Counted from the stretch's first letter, positions 12,160 through 24,260 are shown. The stretch: 64,000 nt of DNA from Pseudorasbora parva (GCF_024679245.1 NC_090179.1:8123327-8187326); one strand, 5' to 3'. Numbers and translations: made by a program. The notes: generated from the sequence alone by a model not told the origin.

Positions 12160-12553
12160 CCTCGGTTAAAGGTGTAAGATCGCAGGCAGTGTAGAGAAGT
12201 CTATACTGTATCAGTGCATTGTTGACAGTGCATTCGTGACTAGTTTTGTGGCTAGTCATAGTGGTATTTGTTAGTTATACTCTGCTTACAAAGTAGTGAA
12301 AAGTGACACCCCGTATATGTGCAATTTCAGAATGAGCCTGTTGAGCCTAATCATAGTGATCTGCGTACTCAATGCAGTCCAGCCCATGGAAATAGTGGAA
12401 TCAGGTCCTCCTACAGGCATTATACTTCAGGATGCCCCTGGAATTTTAGTGACTGACTGTTATGTCCACACTCAGAGAATCTTAGTACGGCTCGACCCTG
12501 CTGACGTGTACAAAAAGCATGTGACCTCAGGGAGGACGGTCCCCTGGCATGTC
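11557..12553 (+). repeat. first copy of a tandem duplication (integrase end to env start)
   Basis: This segment is repeated at 13239-14235 with a constant offset of 1682 bases. By eye the copies differ at about a dozen positions, so the duplication is fairly recent compared with the element. The full duplicated unit would be 11557-13238. Confidence 0.9.
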
Positions 12554-13186
12554 GCCCAATGGAGCAAGGACATCATAGGACATGCTCAGTTAGACACAAT
12601 CCACATGCTTAAACAGCTACAAAAAGTCACCATAACACAGGAAGAATTAAGGGGAGAAAGACGCCCAAAACGCTTCCTTGGTACATTGCTGACAGCAGCA
12701 TCAGCCCTAGGCTCACTCTTATCAGTTGGTACTTCAACAGTTAACATCATTAGCCTATCCACATTGGAAAAACATGTGGAAGGGTTGAAAATAGAAATGC
12801 CTGAAATACAAGAGAAAATCTATGTTCAGCAGAGGCAGCTACAGCAGTTAGACAGAACATTGGAGGGCACAATCCTTGCCTTGAATCAACGTACAGCCCT
12901 GTTGAATTATACAATCCGCAGTATAAGCAGGATAGCGGATGTCATACAAGATGACTATGCCCTTATGCAAATGGCTCAAATACTAATGCAAGACTTGCTG
13001 AGAGAAATCAGTTCTGCTGTTGACAGTTTTGCGTTAAATCGGATCCTGTCATACTTTGTACCGGTGGAGCTGGTGAGGAATATCTTGGGTCTGGTATTGG
13101 AGGGAACCATGCAAACACTGCAAATACATTTAGCTTTCAGCCTGGGGAGTGCTATACCAATCTATGTTAACCCAGAGGCTAAATAA
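12296..13186 (+). CDS. env-like fusion glycoprotein ORF, truncated
   Basis: 296-residue ORF downstream of integrase. A hydrophobic stretch at residues 13-30 could be a signal peptide. A multibasic cleavage site (RRPKR, residues 122-126) is followed at once by a glycine- and alanine-rich hydrophobic segment (about 127-150) like a fusion peptide, then a region with heptad-like spacing. That order fits class I fusion proteins. No clear C-terminal membrane anchor is present. The frame ends 52 bases before the start of the tandem duplication, so the 3' part seems lost. It would act at the membrane of virions or cells. It is an old genomic copy and function is unlikely. Family assignment (errantivirus-like F or lokiretrovirus-like Env) is open. 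Confidence 0.65.
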   Translation: MKSDTPYMCNFRMSLLSLIIVICVLNAVQPMEIVESGPPTGIILQDAPGILVTDCYVHTQRILVRLDPADVYKKHVTSGRTVPWHVAQWSKDIIGHAQLDTIHMLKQLQKVTITQEELRGERRPKRFLGTLLTAASALGSLLSVGTSTVNIISLSTLEKHVEGLKIEMPEIQEKIYVQQRQLQQLDRTLEGTILALNQRTALLNYTIRSISRIADVIQDDYALMQMAQILMQDLLREISSAVDSFALNRILSYFVPVELVRNILGLVLEGTMQTLQIHLAFSLGSAIPIYVNPEAK

Positions 13187-13238
13187 ATTGGTTTCCTGTT
13201 AATCCTCCCGATAATTGACACTAAAAACATATACAAGT

Positions 13239-13841
13239 TCATCAGGACAGGTGGAGAGATCAAACCGCACTATCGTAGGGATGTTGAAGAAGTACATTTC
13301 AGCTAATGGAAAAGACTGGGATGTAAAACTTCCCCTAGTCTTAATGGCCATTAGGTCCACACCCCATAACTCAACAGGTGTCACGCCTTTTGAAATGATG
13401 ACAGGGAGGCAAATGACACTCCCTCTGCATCTTCTTTACCAACCTGAAGATGTCAGTGAACATAGTGCATATACTGCACACCAGTATGTGGCAGACCTGA
13501 GGGCACACCTCGGAAAGACATTTGCATGGGCACAAGAGCAACTGGAAAAAAGTGCTGAGGGCAGAAAGACATACTATGATCAAAAGTCCAGCTCTACAGA
13601 TTACCAAGTGGGAGACAAGGTGATGTATTTCAACTTCACAAAGCCTGTGGGTGTTCCCAAAAAGTTTCTCCCAAACTGGTCTGGTCCTCATGAAATTGTT
13701 GGAAAACTATCACCAGTAGCATACCACATTAAGATCTCAAAAGGGAAAAGGTCCCCTGAGTACAAGTGGGTCCACTTTAACCAGATTAAGTCTTACAAAC
13801 GCCAAATGGGAATACAAGGGGTGAACTCTGTTCAGGAGTAA
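13239..13841 (+). pseudogene. duplicated integrase 3' part
   Basis: Second copy of the integrase C-terminal region. It contains the catalytic-glutamate segment ([11 protein letters not shown]) and the whole C-terminal domain, but lacks the zinc-binding domain and the first two catalytic aspartates. It arose by the 1682-base tandem duplication and cannot be functional alone. The frame opens at 13215 in unrelated sequence. Confidence 0.85.
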
Positions 13842-13977
13842 CTTCGGTTAAAGGTGTAAGATCGCAGGCAGTGTAGAGAAGTCTATACTGTATCAGTGCA
13901 TTGTTGACAGTGCATTCGTGACTAGTTTTGTGGCTAGTCATAGTGGTATTTGTTAGTTATACTCTGCTTACAAAGTA

Positions 13978-14235
13978 GTGAAAAGTGATAACCCGTATAT
14001 GTGCAATTTCAGAATGAGCCTGTTGAGCCTAATCATAGTGATCTGCGTACTCAATGCAGTCCAGCCCATGGAAATAGCGGAATCAGGTCCTCCTACAGGC
14101 ATTATACTTCAGGATGCCCCTGGAATTTTAGTGACTGACTGTTATGTCCACACTCAGAGAATCTTTGTACGGCTCGACCCTGCTGACGTGTACAAAAAGC
14201 ATGTGACCTCAGGGAGGACGGTCCCCTGGCATGTC
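13978..14235 (+). pseudogene. duplicated env 5' part, cut by TA repeat
   Basis: Second copy of the first 86 codons of the env-like ORF, including the hydrophobic N-terminal stretch. At 14236 homology to the first copy stops, and the frame runs into a (TA)n repeat and then the CACTG element. The multibasic site and fusion-peptide region are absent from this copy. Confidence 0.85.
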
Positions 14236-14238
14236 AGG

Positions 14239-14239
14239 G

Positions 14240-14275
<36 letters not shown>

Positions 14276-14278
14276 CTG

Positions 14279-14330
<52 letters not shown>
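14239..14330. repeat. (TA)n microsatellite, left flank of the CACTG element
   Basis: Two TA blocks separated by AAAACCTGTATG. The CACTG-ended element begins directly after it, and a matching TA block follows its right end (24193-24257). The element therefore probably inserted within a TA repeat, and any short TA target duplication cannot be separated from the repeat. Confidence 0.9.
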
Positions 14331-14333
<3 letters not shown>

Positions 14334-15559
14334 TGTAAAAAGGTTGCTGTAAATTTTACAGTAACTTACTGGCAGCTGGATGCCAGTAAGTTACTGTAAA
14401 AGTGTTTACAGTATCTTTACTGTAATTTAATTTACAGTAATATTAATGCATACTGTATTGATATTTACAGTATGAGTACTGTATTTTTATTTACAGTACA
14501 AGTACCGTATTTTCATTTACAGTAATAATACTGTATATTGTATTATTTACAGTACAAGTACCGTATTTTTATTTACAGTATTAGAATTGATTTCCTTTTA
14601 CAGAATTATAATTTTTTTTACGATTTGAGTTTAGCTTAATTTACTTTAAACAAAATTCATTTAATTTTAATCTACATGTCATAGGTAAGGTTGCAATAAA
14701 GTTGATGAAACGGATCTAATCACAGCAGTCAGTTTTATTTAACACAAAACACTCAGAAAACAAAGGAACAAAACAACCAAACCAAACACAGAGTTTAAAA
14801 AGACAAACCAATTAATGAAATTAACAACAGGTGTAACTGATGATTAAATAATGAAAAACCACTACAGCACTGTAAACTTTGTTTTTTACCCCCCCAAAAA
14901 TTCATGAGTCCGCATGAACATTTGTCATTAAAATATGCTGTTTAATTGTTTAACTGTTTAACATTTACTTTAAAAAGTACATTTTTCAAATGTGTTTGAA
15001 TTCATCCTGTGTATTTAACATGGCTAAAAATGTAAACATGCTGAAAAGCAGAACAAGCCTTCAATAATTTTGCCAATCGAAGTCAACAAGCTCTCTGATG
15101 AAAGATGCCACAAGGGGATTTATGCTGGCGATTTTTCTCTGGACCCTTTTTCCAGATGTCCGGCTGATCTGTGATTTTGATTGGCATTTGGTGCCATCAG
15201 GGTTTATTCTCAGAATGAACCTGCAAGCACAAGAAAAAACACATTTATCAAACCACTGCTTTCTCAACAGTCATAACATGGTGCTGTATGCACATTGATG
15301 TTAATAAAAGCAATATGTACTATATAAATAAATAATTAATTGTACAGTGTAGACAGATTATAATGGAACTTTGTGAGATTGCAATTAAAACGAGGGACAC
15401 ATTTTTAGTGATTATAAAGGGACAGCTCTTTGCATGCTTTCTGCCATGCCAACTCAAACATCCAGTAGCCTAAGCTTGGTTTTCTGTTAAAATTAACAGT
15501 GGTTTGTGAATGAAGATAATTTATCGGGAAACATTTATGTGATTCAGTACCGGGAGGGG

Positions 15560-15795
15560 ACATGTTCTGTTCACTTAGTTTTGTCGTGGCCACAACATAT
15601 ATACTCGTGGGAACGTGATAATATGTTGTTGCCACGAGATATTAATTTGTGGGAATGTCATATTAAGCCGTGGGAACGTGATAATTTATCGTGGCCACAA
15701 GATCATTTTGTTGAGTTAACAACATCATGTCGTGGCCTCGACTTCATATTTTGAGAGAACGACATTTATTTCTCGTGGCCACGAGTTATGTTTAG
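15560..15795. repeat. short interspersed subrepeats (CGTGGCCACGAG / CGTGGGAACGTGATAAT)
   Basis: Several near copies of CGTGGCCAC and GTGGGAACGTGAT in both orientations over about 240 bases, with no coding potential. It looks like a small palindromic repeat family inserted in the long last intron of the zinc-finger gene. A similar small repeat with ATGTCGTTTT/ACGACATAA lies at 17400-17465. Confidence 0.5.
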
Positions 15796-16230
15796 GGAAC
15801 CACACAGTATAGCCTACTGTAACCACAGCAGTCGGAGATGGAGATGACTGATGAAACATCATTTTACTTTAATTTAGGAATGGCATATACAGATATAGTG
15901 CAGTCTCTAGCATGAAGACATGGTTATGTTATTAAGTGAAAGACACTGAAGCGCATTCTTAAGTTGAATGGGCTTTTTCGTCGGAAATTTGCTGGCTTGA
16001 ATGAACCAGAAGCCATCGCGCAGAAGGAGCGCCCGCAGCATGTTAAAGCTATCGCCCCCGTTTCTACACGTCTAGCTCCTTTTATCAGGAACAAATGGCC
16101 ATAACCTGCAAATAGACATAACATTTTGTGCATGGTAAATGACGTTATTTCAATCATGGTTATTATATTTGACAGATTATATCTTATCCACTCATTTTAC
16201 CTCTTGAAATGTCTTTAAATGGCAAGTTAG

Positions 16231-16433
16231 ACCAGTAACATAGTTATACACTTGCCAAAAAGTGATTTAAAGCCTCCACTTATTGATTGAACTGTTCTTT
16301 CTGCCTAAATATTACTTGATTTCATTCATGATGGTTATATTTAACAGCTCATTCAGTCCTTTTTACTTATTGAAATACCTTGTAAAGGGTCAATCAATAC
16401 ACTTTTTGGCAAGTGTATAACTATGTTACTGGT
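16231..16433. repeat. small inverted-repeat element
   Basis: ACCAGTAACATAGTTATACACTT and onward at 16231-16264 is repeated inverted at 16401-16433, about 33 bases with very few mismatches around a 136-base loop. It probably is a short MITE or its core. Nothing coding is inside. Confidence 0.75.
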
Positions 16434-19415
16434 AATTTAGTAACGAAGCAAGTGGCTGTAATTATGAATGAATCATTGACTCTCATGCTTTATTCAAAGC
16501 CGCAGATTCGTTCACAAACACTGCTGTGTGCTGCAGTGGCTTTCGTTGGAGCTATTATTTGTAGCAAAGAATACTGACAATAACTGTGTTTAATATGAAC
16601 ATCACTTAATATTAATACCTTTCGTTTGTTGAACTGTTGTATAAAATCAATGTCACATTTGCAATTGAGTGAATATTCGTATGTGATCAACATTAAACAC
16701 AGTAACTCACACAGGGTATGTTTTTGTTACGAAGAGTTTGAATCTTAAATCGATCTCTACTTCAAATTGTGCTATATATATATATATACATTTTGTCCTG
16801 ACTGACTTACTAGCATGAAAAACAGAAAATAATTTCAAAGTTAATCTCCAAATTAATGTGGAAACAACATAAAGTTATTTTAAATTATTGTTTAATGGCA
16901 TCTTTTTATGAATGAAGGCCAGTATCACTGATACCAATACTGCAACTGATGTCTTCAATTATTATTATTTTTCAATTTTAAACATTAAGTATTGCCATTC
17001 AACACTACATTATAATTGGAGTGCGTAACGAACCCACTGGCCTGTTTCCAGTGAAGCTGAAATTATAGAGTCTTTCTGTTTTTAATACGTCTAAAATATA
17101 TGTCTTACAGGCCTATAGATAGTTATGATATTCGTGGCTACACCGGGGTCCGTCGAAATTACGAGTGGTCCATTTAGAAGATGGTGATCTGTTATGAACT
17201 GTAAGCTACATCAATTATCTACAACAATTTCGTCCTTTGGGCACTGCCACTAATACAGGCAGCGGAAGATTACGCTGAGCTTGCGTCTGCTTTTCAAACA
17301 TGGAAGTGTGACAAAGGCACATATGCTTTATAAATTCTCTAATGTGGATAAAGGCATATTTTGTACACATCATACAACACATGTCCTTATTAGGAGAAAA
17401 TATGTCGTTTTAACAAAAAAATTATGTCGTTTTTACGACATAAGATCTCGTTATTACGACATAATTGAGTGAAAAAAATATGTATCACCATGCGGTTCAG
17501 GGCTTCCGTAATTTTCTCTGTTACCTGTGTTCTTTGATTCTGCTGTCACTGCTGCACATGTGGAGCATGCATCCCATTTTCTCACAACTCTTTACGCTCA
17601 TTTAAAACTGCTCTTTTGAGGATATTCAACAAACCGGACGTTTTGGCATAATTGTGTTATTATTCATTGAAGTGCGAAAGAGCACTTTTTTTATTGTATT
17701 TGTATTGCACTTTTTTTATTGTATTTTTTTACATATTAAAAAAAGTTGTATGCCGTTTTTACACCCCAGATGCAGCGGCACACCGTTTGGGAAACACTGC
17801 TCTACATCATTGTTGGTCAATATCATAACGCTTTTGAATTAATTTATGATTACCTCTGAATGAACTCCAGCGTATTCATTGCCTCTTCCTGGTACTGCAC
17901 ATTGAACACATAGTAGCAGCCAAACAAGATAGCTAATGCAGATTGAAAATCTGTTAGCTCTTGTGGCTCAATGATGACTCTGCCCTCCATTGTCAGCATC
18001 CATTTTTTAGCAATGAAAACAGATTCTCCTGTAACAGACATCATCATAGCAGATTTTTTTTAGCAAGACAGATTTTTTTAAATACATACTGTTCTTTGGA
18101 ATCTTAAAAAAACATCTATCACTTTCTCAACGCAAATAAAAAAGCAGCATGACTGTTTTCAACACTGATAATAATCAGAAATGTTTCTTGAGCAGCAAGT
18201 CATCTTATTACAAAGATTTCTGAAGGATCAAGTGACACTGAAGACTGGAGTAATGATAACAGGAATACATTACATTTTAAAATATTTTTAAAAAAAAAAG
18301 TTATTTTAAATTGCAATAATATTTAAAAATATTAAATATTACAAATATTATTTGATGTTTCTGATCAAATAAATGCAGCCTAAAAGCTTTAAGATAAGTG
18401 CTTATGATGTACAGCCTGGTTGGATTGGCTGCTGCCTAAAATAATTAAACATAATTTACCATTTTATGTACAAATATTAATCTCCAGCATGCGTTCACAA
18501 GAGCACTGCGACGCATACATGCTGTGATGACGCAAGAGCAGATGTTCAGCTCTTGTGTGTCGGTCTGCTGGTAGATGTTGGACTTGGCCAACTTTAATCT
18601 CAGCCTATCAATTAAAAAAAGCATTTTAATAGACTTACCAAGTGCAATCAGTCTTGGGGTACTGGGCAGAGAGAGACTTCCCTCTACATCTGCTGGAGTT
18701 GCAGTAACCTAAAAGTAGAGCAATTAACAAAAGGTTGGGAGAAATGAATTACATATATAAAGAACATACTTGCATATTGTTTTAAAATACTTCTCAATGT
18801 GCTCTCCAATTAAGTTTATGCTTATATGTCACTTTGTGATATCTTGTGATACAACCCCTTGACCAGCCATGTATCTTGCAAAATAGAAGTTTGATGATCA
18901 ATGATTATGAAAATTCCTCTTGAAATATGTCTTCCGAGTGTCATCAGACCTAAATACTCCCTCAGAAGATTGCTCTTATTTAGACCAGCTATGATGTTAT
19001 CAATATCCGGTGATGGTATATTTAGCTTTCTTAACTCATCTCTCAGTTTAGAAAAAATATGTTGCATGTTGCTGTCATGCATCACCTGAAATTCATCAAT
19101 TAAAATTTGGATAGTGGTGGCTGGTAGCAGCATTTTAGCTTGCATCCTCAAATAGAAGAGTGCCAAATTTGTCAAAAATGTGTCTTTATCATTGCAATTA
19201 TCATCAACCTCAAAATGCACAAGACTGTCATCATGAATGTCAGTGTCATCATGGATATCACTGTCATGTATACAGTTTGATGCTTCATTAGCTATAAAAG
19301 GGTTCTCCAAAGACGCTCTGTGTTTTCTGCTGATGTGAGCTGTGAAGGATGATTTCACATGAAAAAGTTTTTTCACAGTTGGGAAAGGGGCAGGTAACTT
19401 TTTTCCCATCTCGTA

Positions 19416-20347
19416 CACTGTAAAAAAATACCCATCAAATTTACGGTAAAAAACCGGCAGCTCTGGTTGCCAGAACTTTTCCGTAAAAAATACGGCAGTA
19501 ACGTTTTAGGTTTTACGGGACAACAGCATATAATTTAAAGGTTTTTAATGCGGTAATTACGGTTAAAACTGGTTTATTTTACAGTTAAAAACCCTATAAT
19601 TTGAAAGTTTATATAGAAATAATTATGTGTACACAGTACACTATAAAACAATAATGGTAAAAAAAAAATATTGAACCGAAATATTAAGTTACCAACTTTC
19701 AATTGAAACAATTGAAATGCTAATATCTGTTATTTTCCTTTTATATAATTTGACAATCACCAATTATAGTGGTGATGAGAATCACATGATGAATCAAAGC
19801 TCATCACACGCAGCTTTTGGAGGGACAATATTAACATATAGACGGTGCACACACAAACACTAAACACCAAACACCATCATGGTAGCACAAATGATGTTTT
19901 AAAAATGCAATAAACATTAATTTAACAACATTAGATGTAACATAAAACCTTAATGTACATAAGTGATTAGAAAAAACTAAGAAGAAACAGTTAATTCAAT
20001 GAAAATGCATCAAATGCGAAGTGTCACGTGGGGAATTCTGGGAATGTCAATTTACGTTTTTTTACTGTTAATTACACAATGACCTGTTCTTTTTCACTTC
20101 AAAAAATTGTAAATTTAACGGTATTTTACTGTAAAATAAAATAAAATGTATAAACCTTTAAATTATACAGTTTTGAACTGTAAAATAAATGTTTTTTAAC
20201 CGTAATTATTACATTATAAACCTTTAAATTATATGCTGCTGTCCCGTAAAACCTTAAACGTTACTGCCGTTTTTTTTACGGTAAAGATCTGGCAACCACA
20301 GCTGCCGGTTTTTTACCGTAAATTTTATGGGGATCTTTTTTACAGTG
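19416..20347. mobile_element. element A: 0.93-kb non-autonomous CACTG element
   Basis: Long inverted ends. The left reads CACTGTAAAAAAATACCC and then a run of TTTACGGTAAAAAACCGGCAG. The right end mirrors it (CTGCCGGTTTTTTACCGTAAA) and closes with TTTTTTACAGTG. TA flanks it on both sides (19414-19415 and 20348-20349). It interrupts an exon of the zinc-finger gene. The right part of another copy lies at about 24890-25290. Confidence 0.85.
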
Positions 20348-20349
20348 TA

Positions 20350-23029
20350 CATTGTAAAAAAAACTTTATATATACGTTATTTTTACAGGAAAATGCTGGC
20401 AGCTGTGGTTACCAGAGAATTATGAAACTATGCGCACTATGAAATTCAAAATTAAATCTGTGGTTAGAGGAGGCACAGTTTTTTTTTCATTTTTATTAAA
20501 AATAAATAGAAAACCAGTAAGTGTTACATTAAAATGTAAAGCATAAGATTTATGTATGTAAACTGCATATACATTTTCAATGCATTTGGATTATTTTTAC
20601 ATAGACAAATTAATAAACTAAAGATGATTGATATATGCCAGTTATACGTAAATGAAACAGTTAGGAATTATGTAAAAGTACTCAGAAAAACACCCATGTT
20701 AAATTAAGACTTCCTAGTGTTCATGTGTATGCTCACTACTGAGTTAAAGTACCATTGAAGCAGTGTTGAAGTTAATGAGATAATTAATTGATGATTGAGC
20801 ATTAATGATGAACACCTGATGATAATGAGCAGAATCACTGAAGGAAAGAGACACACGAGAACTACGACTGACTTCAGCCACAGCTGTAGATGAAATCAAC
20901 TGAAGATAAAAGAAGACATTAAATCTCTGAAGATCTCATCAGAGGATTAAATAACTCCACAAACAACATTACCAGCTTCATGCATTACTAACCAAACTGA
21001 TTTTATTGTTGTAATTTATGTTTTAATTAAAATAATAGTTTTATATGAAGTCACCACGTTGGTGAGCAGTGTTTGCTTTAGTTGGGCTCTTGACCCTCCG
21101 ACATTAGTTTTCTGGCTGCTTTAACTGTGTTTTTAAAGCACTTTTGTTGTGGCATGGAAAGTCAAAAAGCCATGGCCAGGTGATTTGGCTCTTTAATGAT
21201 GATTATATTAATCATCATATAGCGGCTGAATTACTAAACTCATTCAGATTCTAATGCTCTGGTTATAGAGGTAATGTGTTAATTGTGTAGCATGCATAAT
21301 AAAAGCCATGTGGTTTACATTATAAACTCATGCATCGTTGTGGCAATCAAACAATTTGCAGGACCAAAAAAAAGGTTTAATCTATGGCATTATTTAGACA
21401 AACACAGACATCAAGAATCAGTGTTTGCATCTCTACAGTGGTGAAAAAAAAAAATCACAATTCAGATGCATAATTTATTCATGCCGCAATGCATGCTGGG
21501 ACTCATTGGAGAGTTTTGATTGGTGGTACCCAGCATGCACTGCAGCATTAAGCTTTTCATTGATTGTCACCATTGTTGAGATTCATACACTGATTCTTGA
21601 TATCTGTTTGTGTCTAATGATTGCCATAGATTAAAACCTTTTGTGCACTATTTTTTTTTTTAATTCTGCATATTAGATTGCCACAACAGTGCTCATGCTA
21701 TAGAATCAACTGGCCACTATTATGATTAAACAAAATTAATAACACATAAACAGAATCTTAGACTCTGAACAAGACCAGTGATCACTAGATGATGATTATA
21801 TAATCATGAACAAAGAGACAAATCATCTGACCATGTGTTTTCTTGGCTTTCCATGCTGTAACTAAAGTGCTTTATAAACACAGTTAAAGCAGCCAGAAAA
21901 CTAATGTCGGAGAGTCAAGGGTCAAGAGCCCAACTAAAGCAAACACTTCTCACCATCATGGTGACTTCATATAAAACTATTATTTTCAATAAAACATCAA
22001 CATCCACAGAAATAAAATCAGTCTGGTTGGTAATGTGTGAAGCTGGTAATGCAGTTTGTGGAGTTGTTTAATCCTCCTCTGATGAGATCTTCAGAGATTT
22101 AATGCCTTCTTTTATCTTCAGTTGATTTCATCTACAGCTGTGGCTGAAGTCAGCTGTAGTTCTCGTGTTTCTCTTTCCTTCAGTGATTCTGCTCATTATC
22201 ATCAGGTGTTCATCATTAATGCTCAATCATCTCTTAATTATCTCATTAACTTCAACACTGCTTCAATGGTACTTTAACTCATTAGTGAGCACACACATGG
22301 ACACTAGGAAGTGTTCATTTAACGTCTGCAATGTTTCTGTGTACTATTACATAAATCTTAACTGTTTAATTTACGTGTAACTGGGATTAATCAGTCACAT
22401 TCAGTTTATTAATATAATTAAATAAATCTTACCTGTTTCATTTATAAATGATTCACAAATAAGATTTTTATTACTGATTCTCAGATAGTGATTCTTAGTA
22501 AGTTGATTAATTTGTTTGTTAAAATTACATAATCCAAATGCATGGAACATTTATATGCAATTCAAATACATGTTTAGACATTTTTTAAGTGCATAAATGT
22601 GTAAAGTGACTTACATTTTTAAGATTAACAAAAATTTGTAATTGTCAACAATATTTGCATGTCAAATTAACAAACTAGTTTTTACAGTATTTTCTCAAAA
22701 AAACGTACAGGTTTTTAATACCAATATTTGTAGTTTTATCAAATAAAATTTTATTATAATCACATGTTGTAAATATAACAAAATATTCTGTTTAATAGTT
22801 TACAAAATGTCACTGTGATTCAAACTAAAAATATATGCTTTTGGGTTTTCTATTATTTTCTTTAGGGATTTTACATTGTTTTTCTGTAAATTTCACTGGC
22901 ATTAGGTTAAATCTATTGCAGTTATTCACCGTATACAGTAAGGAAACTTTGTGTTAACCAAATAACAGTTTTTAACTGTAGCATTTTTACAACCTTTGAC
23001 CGTTAAAATCACGACCATTTTTTACAGTG
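20350..23029. mobile_element. element B: 2.7-kb foldback element
   Basis: Starts CATTGTAAAA and ends TTTTTTACAGTG, next to element A, with TA on the outer right side. Beyond the ends it is a giant imperfect palindrome: 20700-21480 is repeated inverted in 21520-22330 around a centre near 21505 (GCAATGCATGCTGGGA / TACCCAGCATGCACTGC). No transposase. Another copy, in the same order after element A, lies at 31817-34502. Confidence 0.85.
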
Positions 23030-24189
23030 TATATGCCATTTTAAATGGTCGCACAAGCTATACAAATTGGGAGATGTATGCTCGCATCCCGCAAACTGAC
23101 AAAGCACAGCATCCATTTGAGCAGGTCTGCAGTTAACCTTTTTTGTCTGTGTGTGCTTACGACGCATATGTGACTTTAGTGCAGACAGAGTCTGAAAACT
23201 ACAAGGACAAGTCGGCAAACCACAGTTGAACCTAAAATTAGCCAGGTTCCTATGCATTATGATATGGTGGTAAAATCTACAATGCGTTCGCACAGATAAC
23301 TTGCAGTGTTTGCACACAAACTGCGCAACCATCTTGACTGTTGTTTTGTTAAACCGTCTGTTAACGATATAAGGTTAACGTTTTAATATAAGAGTCTTAT
23401 AACGTCATATAATCACCAGCTTCTGCTTACCAGTTTCCTCAGATGACGGTAACTGCCAGAAAATAACTCCCAAGACACCTCCGACGTTCCAAATGGCGGC
23501 GAACTTTAAACAAAAACAAAAGATTCACTTCAAAATACTGTTATTACAACCGCCGTCTTTAGTGTTGCCTCACTTTTCTTTCGGTATTTTAAGATAGTTT
23601 GCTGTTAACGTAAAGTCCCCCTGCTTAGCTAATTTACATTAAATAGGTAGAGTAACAATAAAAGAGCTTCTTTTTTCTGTTTCACTAACTATTAGTCAAT
23701 GTAAACTTTATTCACCCCGTTGAAGTAACGTTACGTTAAATCACAAGGATGACGGCAGTCACGTAAACACTCGCCTTGACAAACAGGCAGAAAAAAAGGC
23801 TCCTGACAAGAAATTTGCTTAACTCACTCAATTTGTAGCACTGGTTCATGTTATGTTGTTGTTAATAAGTGAATGCATTTGAAAATATCTCAGTTTTACA
23901 TAAAATAATGACAGAAATAATACTAACCTTTTTGTTGAGTCTTTCCTCAGTTGCCCCCACCAACCGAAAAAAAAAAAACTTGAAAAGAAGTCTCCATTGT
24001 CATTGGTCAGTTTTTCGCGGGCATTGTCGCTACTGTAAATCGATTTACAGTAGAGAATAATTACAGTAGTAAACATATATTTTCCCATAATCCTTTGCTA
24101 TTAACAGTATTATACTGTAGGTACATTTAACAGTATTATACTGTACATATTACAGTAAAATACTGTTCAAATTACAAAAATCCATTACA

Positions 24190-24192
<3 letters not shown>

Positions 24193-24257
<65 letters not shown>
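24193..24257. repeat. (TA)n microsatellite, right flank
   Basis: Pure TA repeat of 32 units immediately after the right end of the CACTG element. It pairs with the TA block before the left end. Confidence 0.95.

Positions 24258-24260
<3 letters not shown>

Larger units (their letters stand above)
15061..23332 (-). pseudogene. C2H2 zinc-finger gene of a repeated fish family, broken
   Basis: Exons on the minus strand: 23332-23033 (start Met; C2H2 fingers in CKHCKLSVRTHCRFYHHI, CPCSFQTLSALKSHMRRKH and CQFAGCEHTSPNLYSLCDH), 19415 to about 18990 (last finger, acidic Asp-His repeats, helical region), 18708-18639, 18028-17854 and 15220-15061 (stop TGA at 15061). Exon phases match from 18708 to the stop. 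I know the overall layout from many fish proteins of unknown function that are spread through genomes like repeats. Damage: elements A and B sit inside the codon run between the third and fourth fingers, and an extra base in an A5 run at 19362-19366 shifts the frame across the fourth finger. Role unknown; possibly a DNA-binding accessory or host-derived cargo of the transposon. Confidence 0.7.
14331..24192. mobile_element. CACTG-ended DNA transposon carrying a zinc-finger gene
   Basis: Starts CACTGTAAAAAGG at 14331 and ends with the inverse TTACAGTG at 24192. Both ends are packed with short ACAGTA/TACTGTA words (14340-14600 and 24030-24190), a typical subterminal array. Inside, on the minus strand, lies a multi-exon C2H2 zinc-finger gene (15061-23332). 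Two smaller CACTG elements (A and B) are nested in its coding sequence. CACTA/EnSpm-like by the ends, but nested relatives show TA duplications, so the superfamily is uncertain. Length without A and B is about 6.2 kb. Confidence 0.7.

Noticed and set aside
13978..14352. 124-codon env-like ORF as a gene
   Set aside because: It is the duplicated env start running into a TA repeat. Its last 38 codons are Ile/Tyr repeats.
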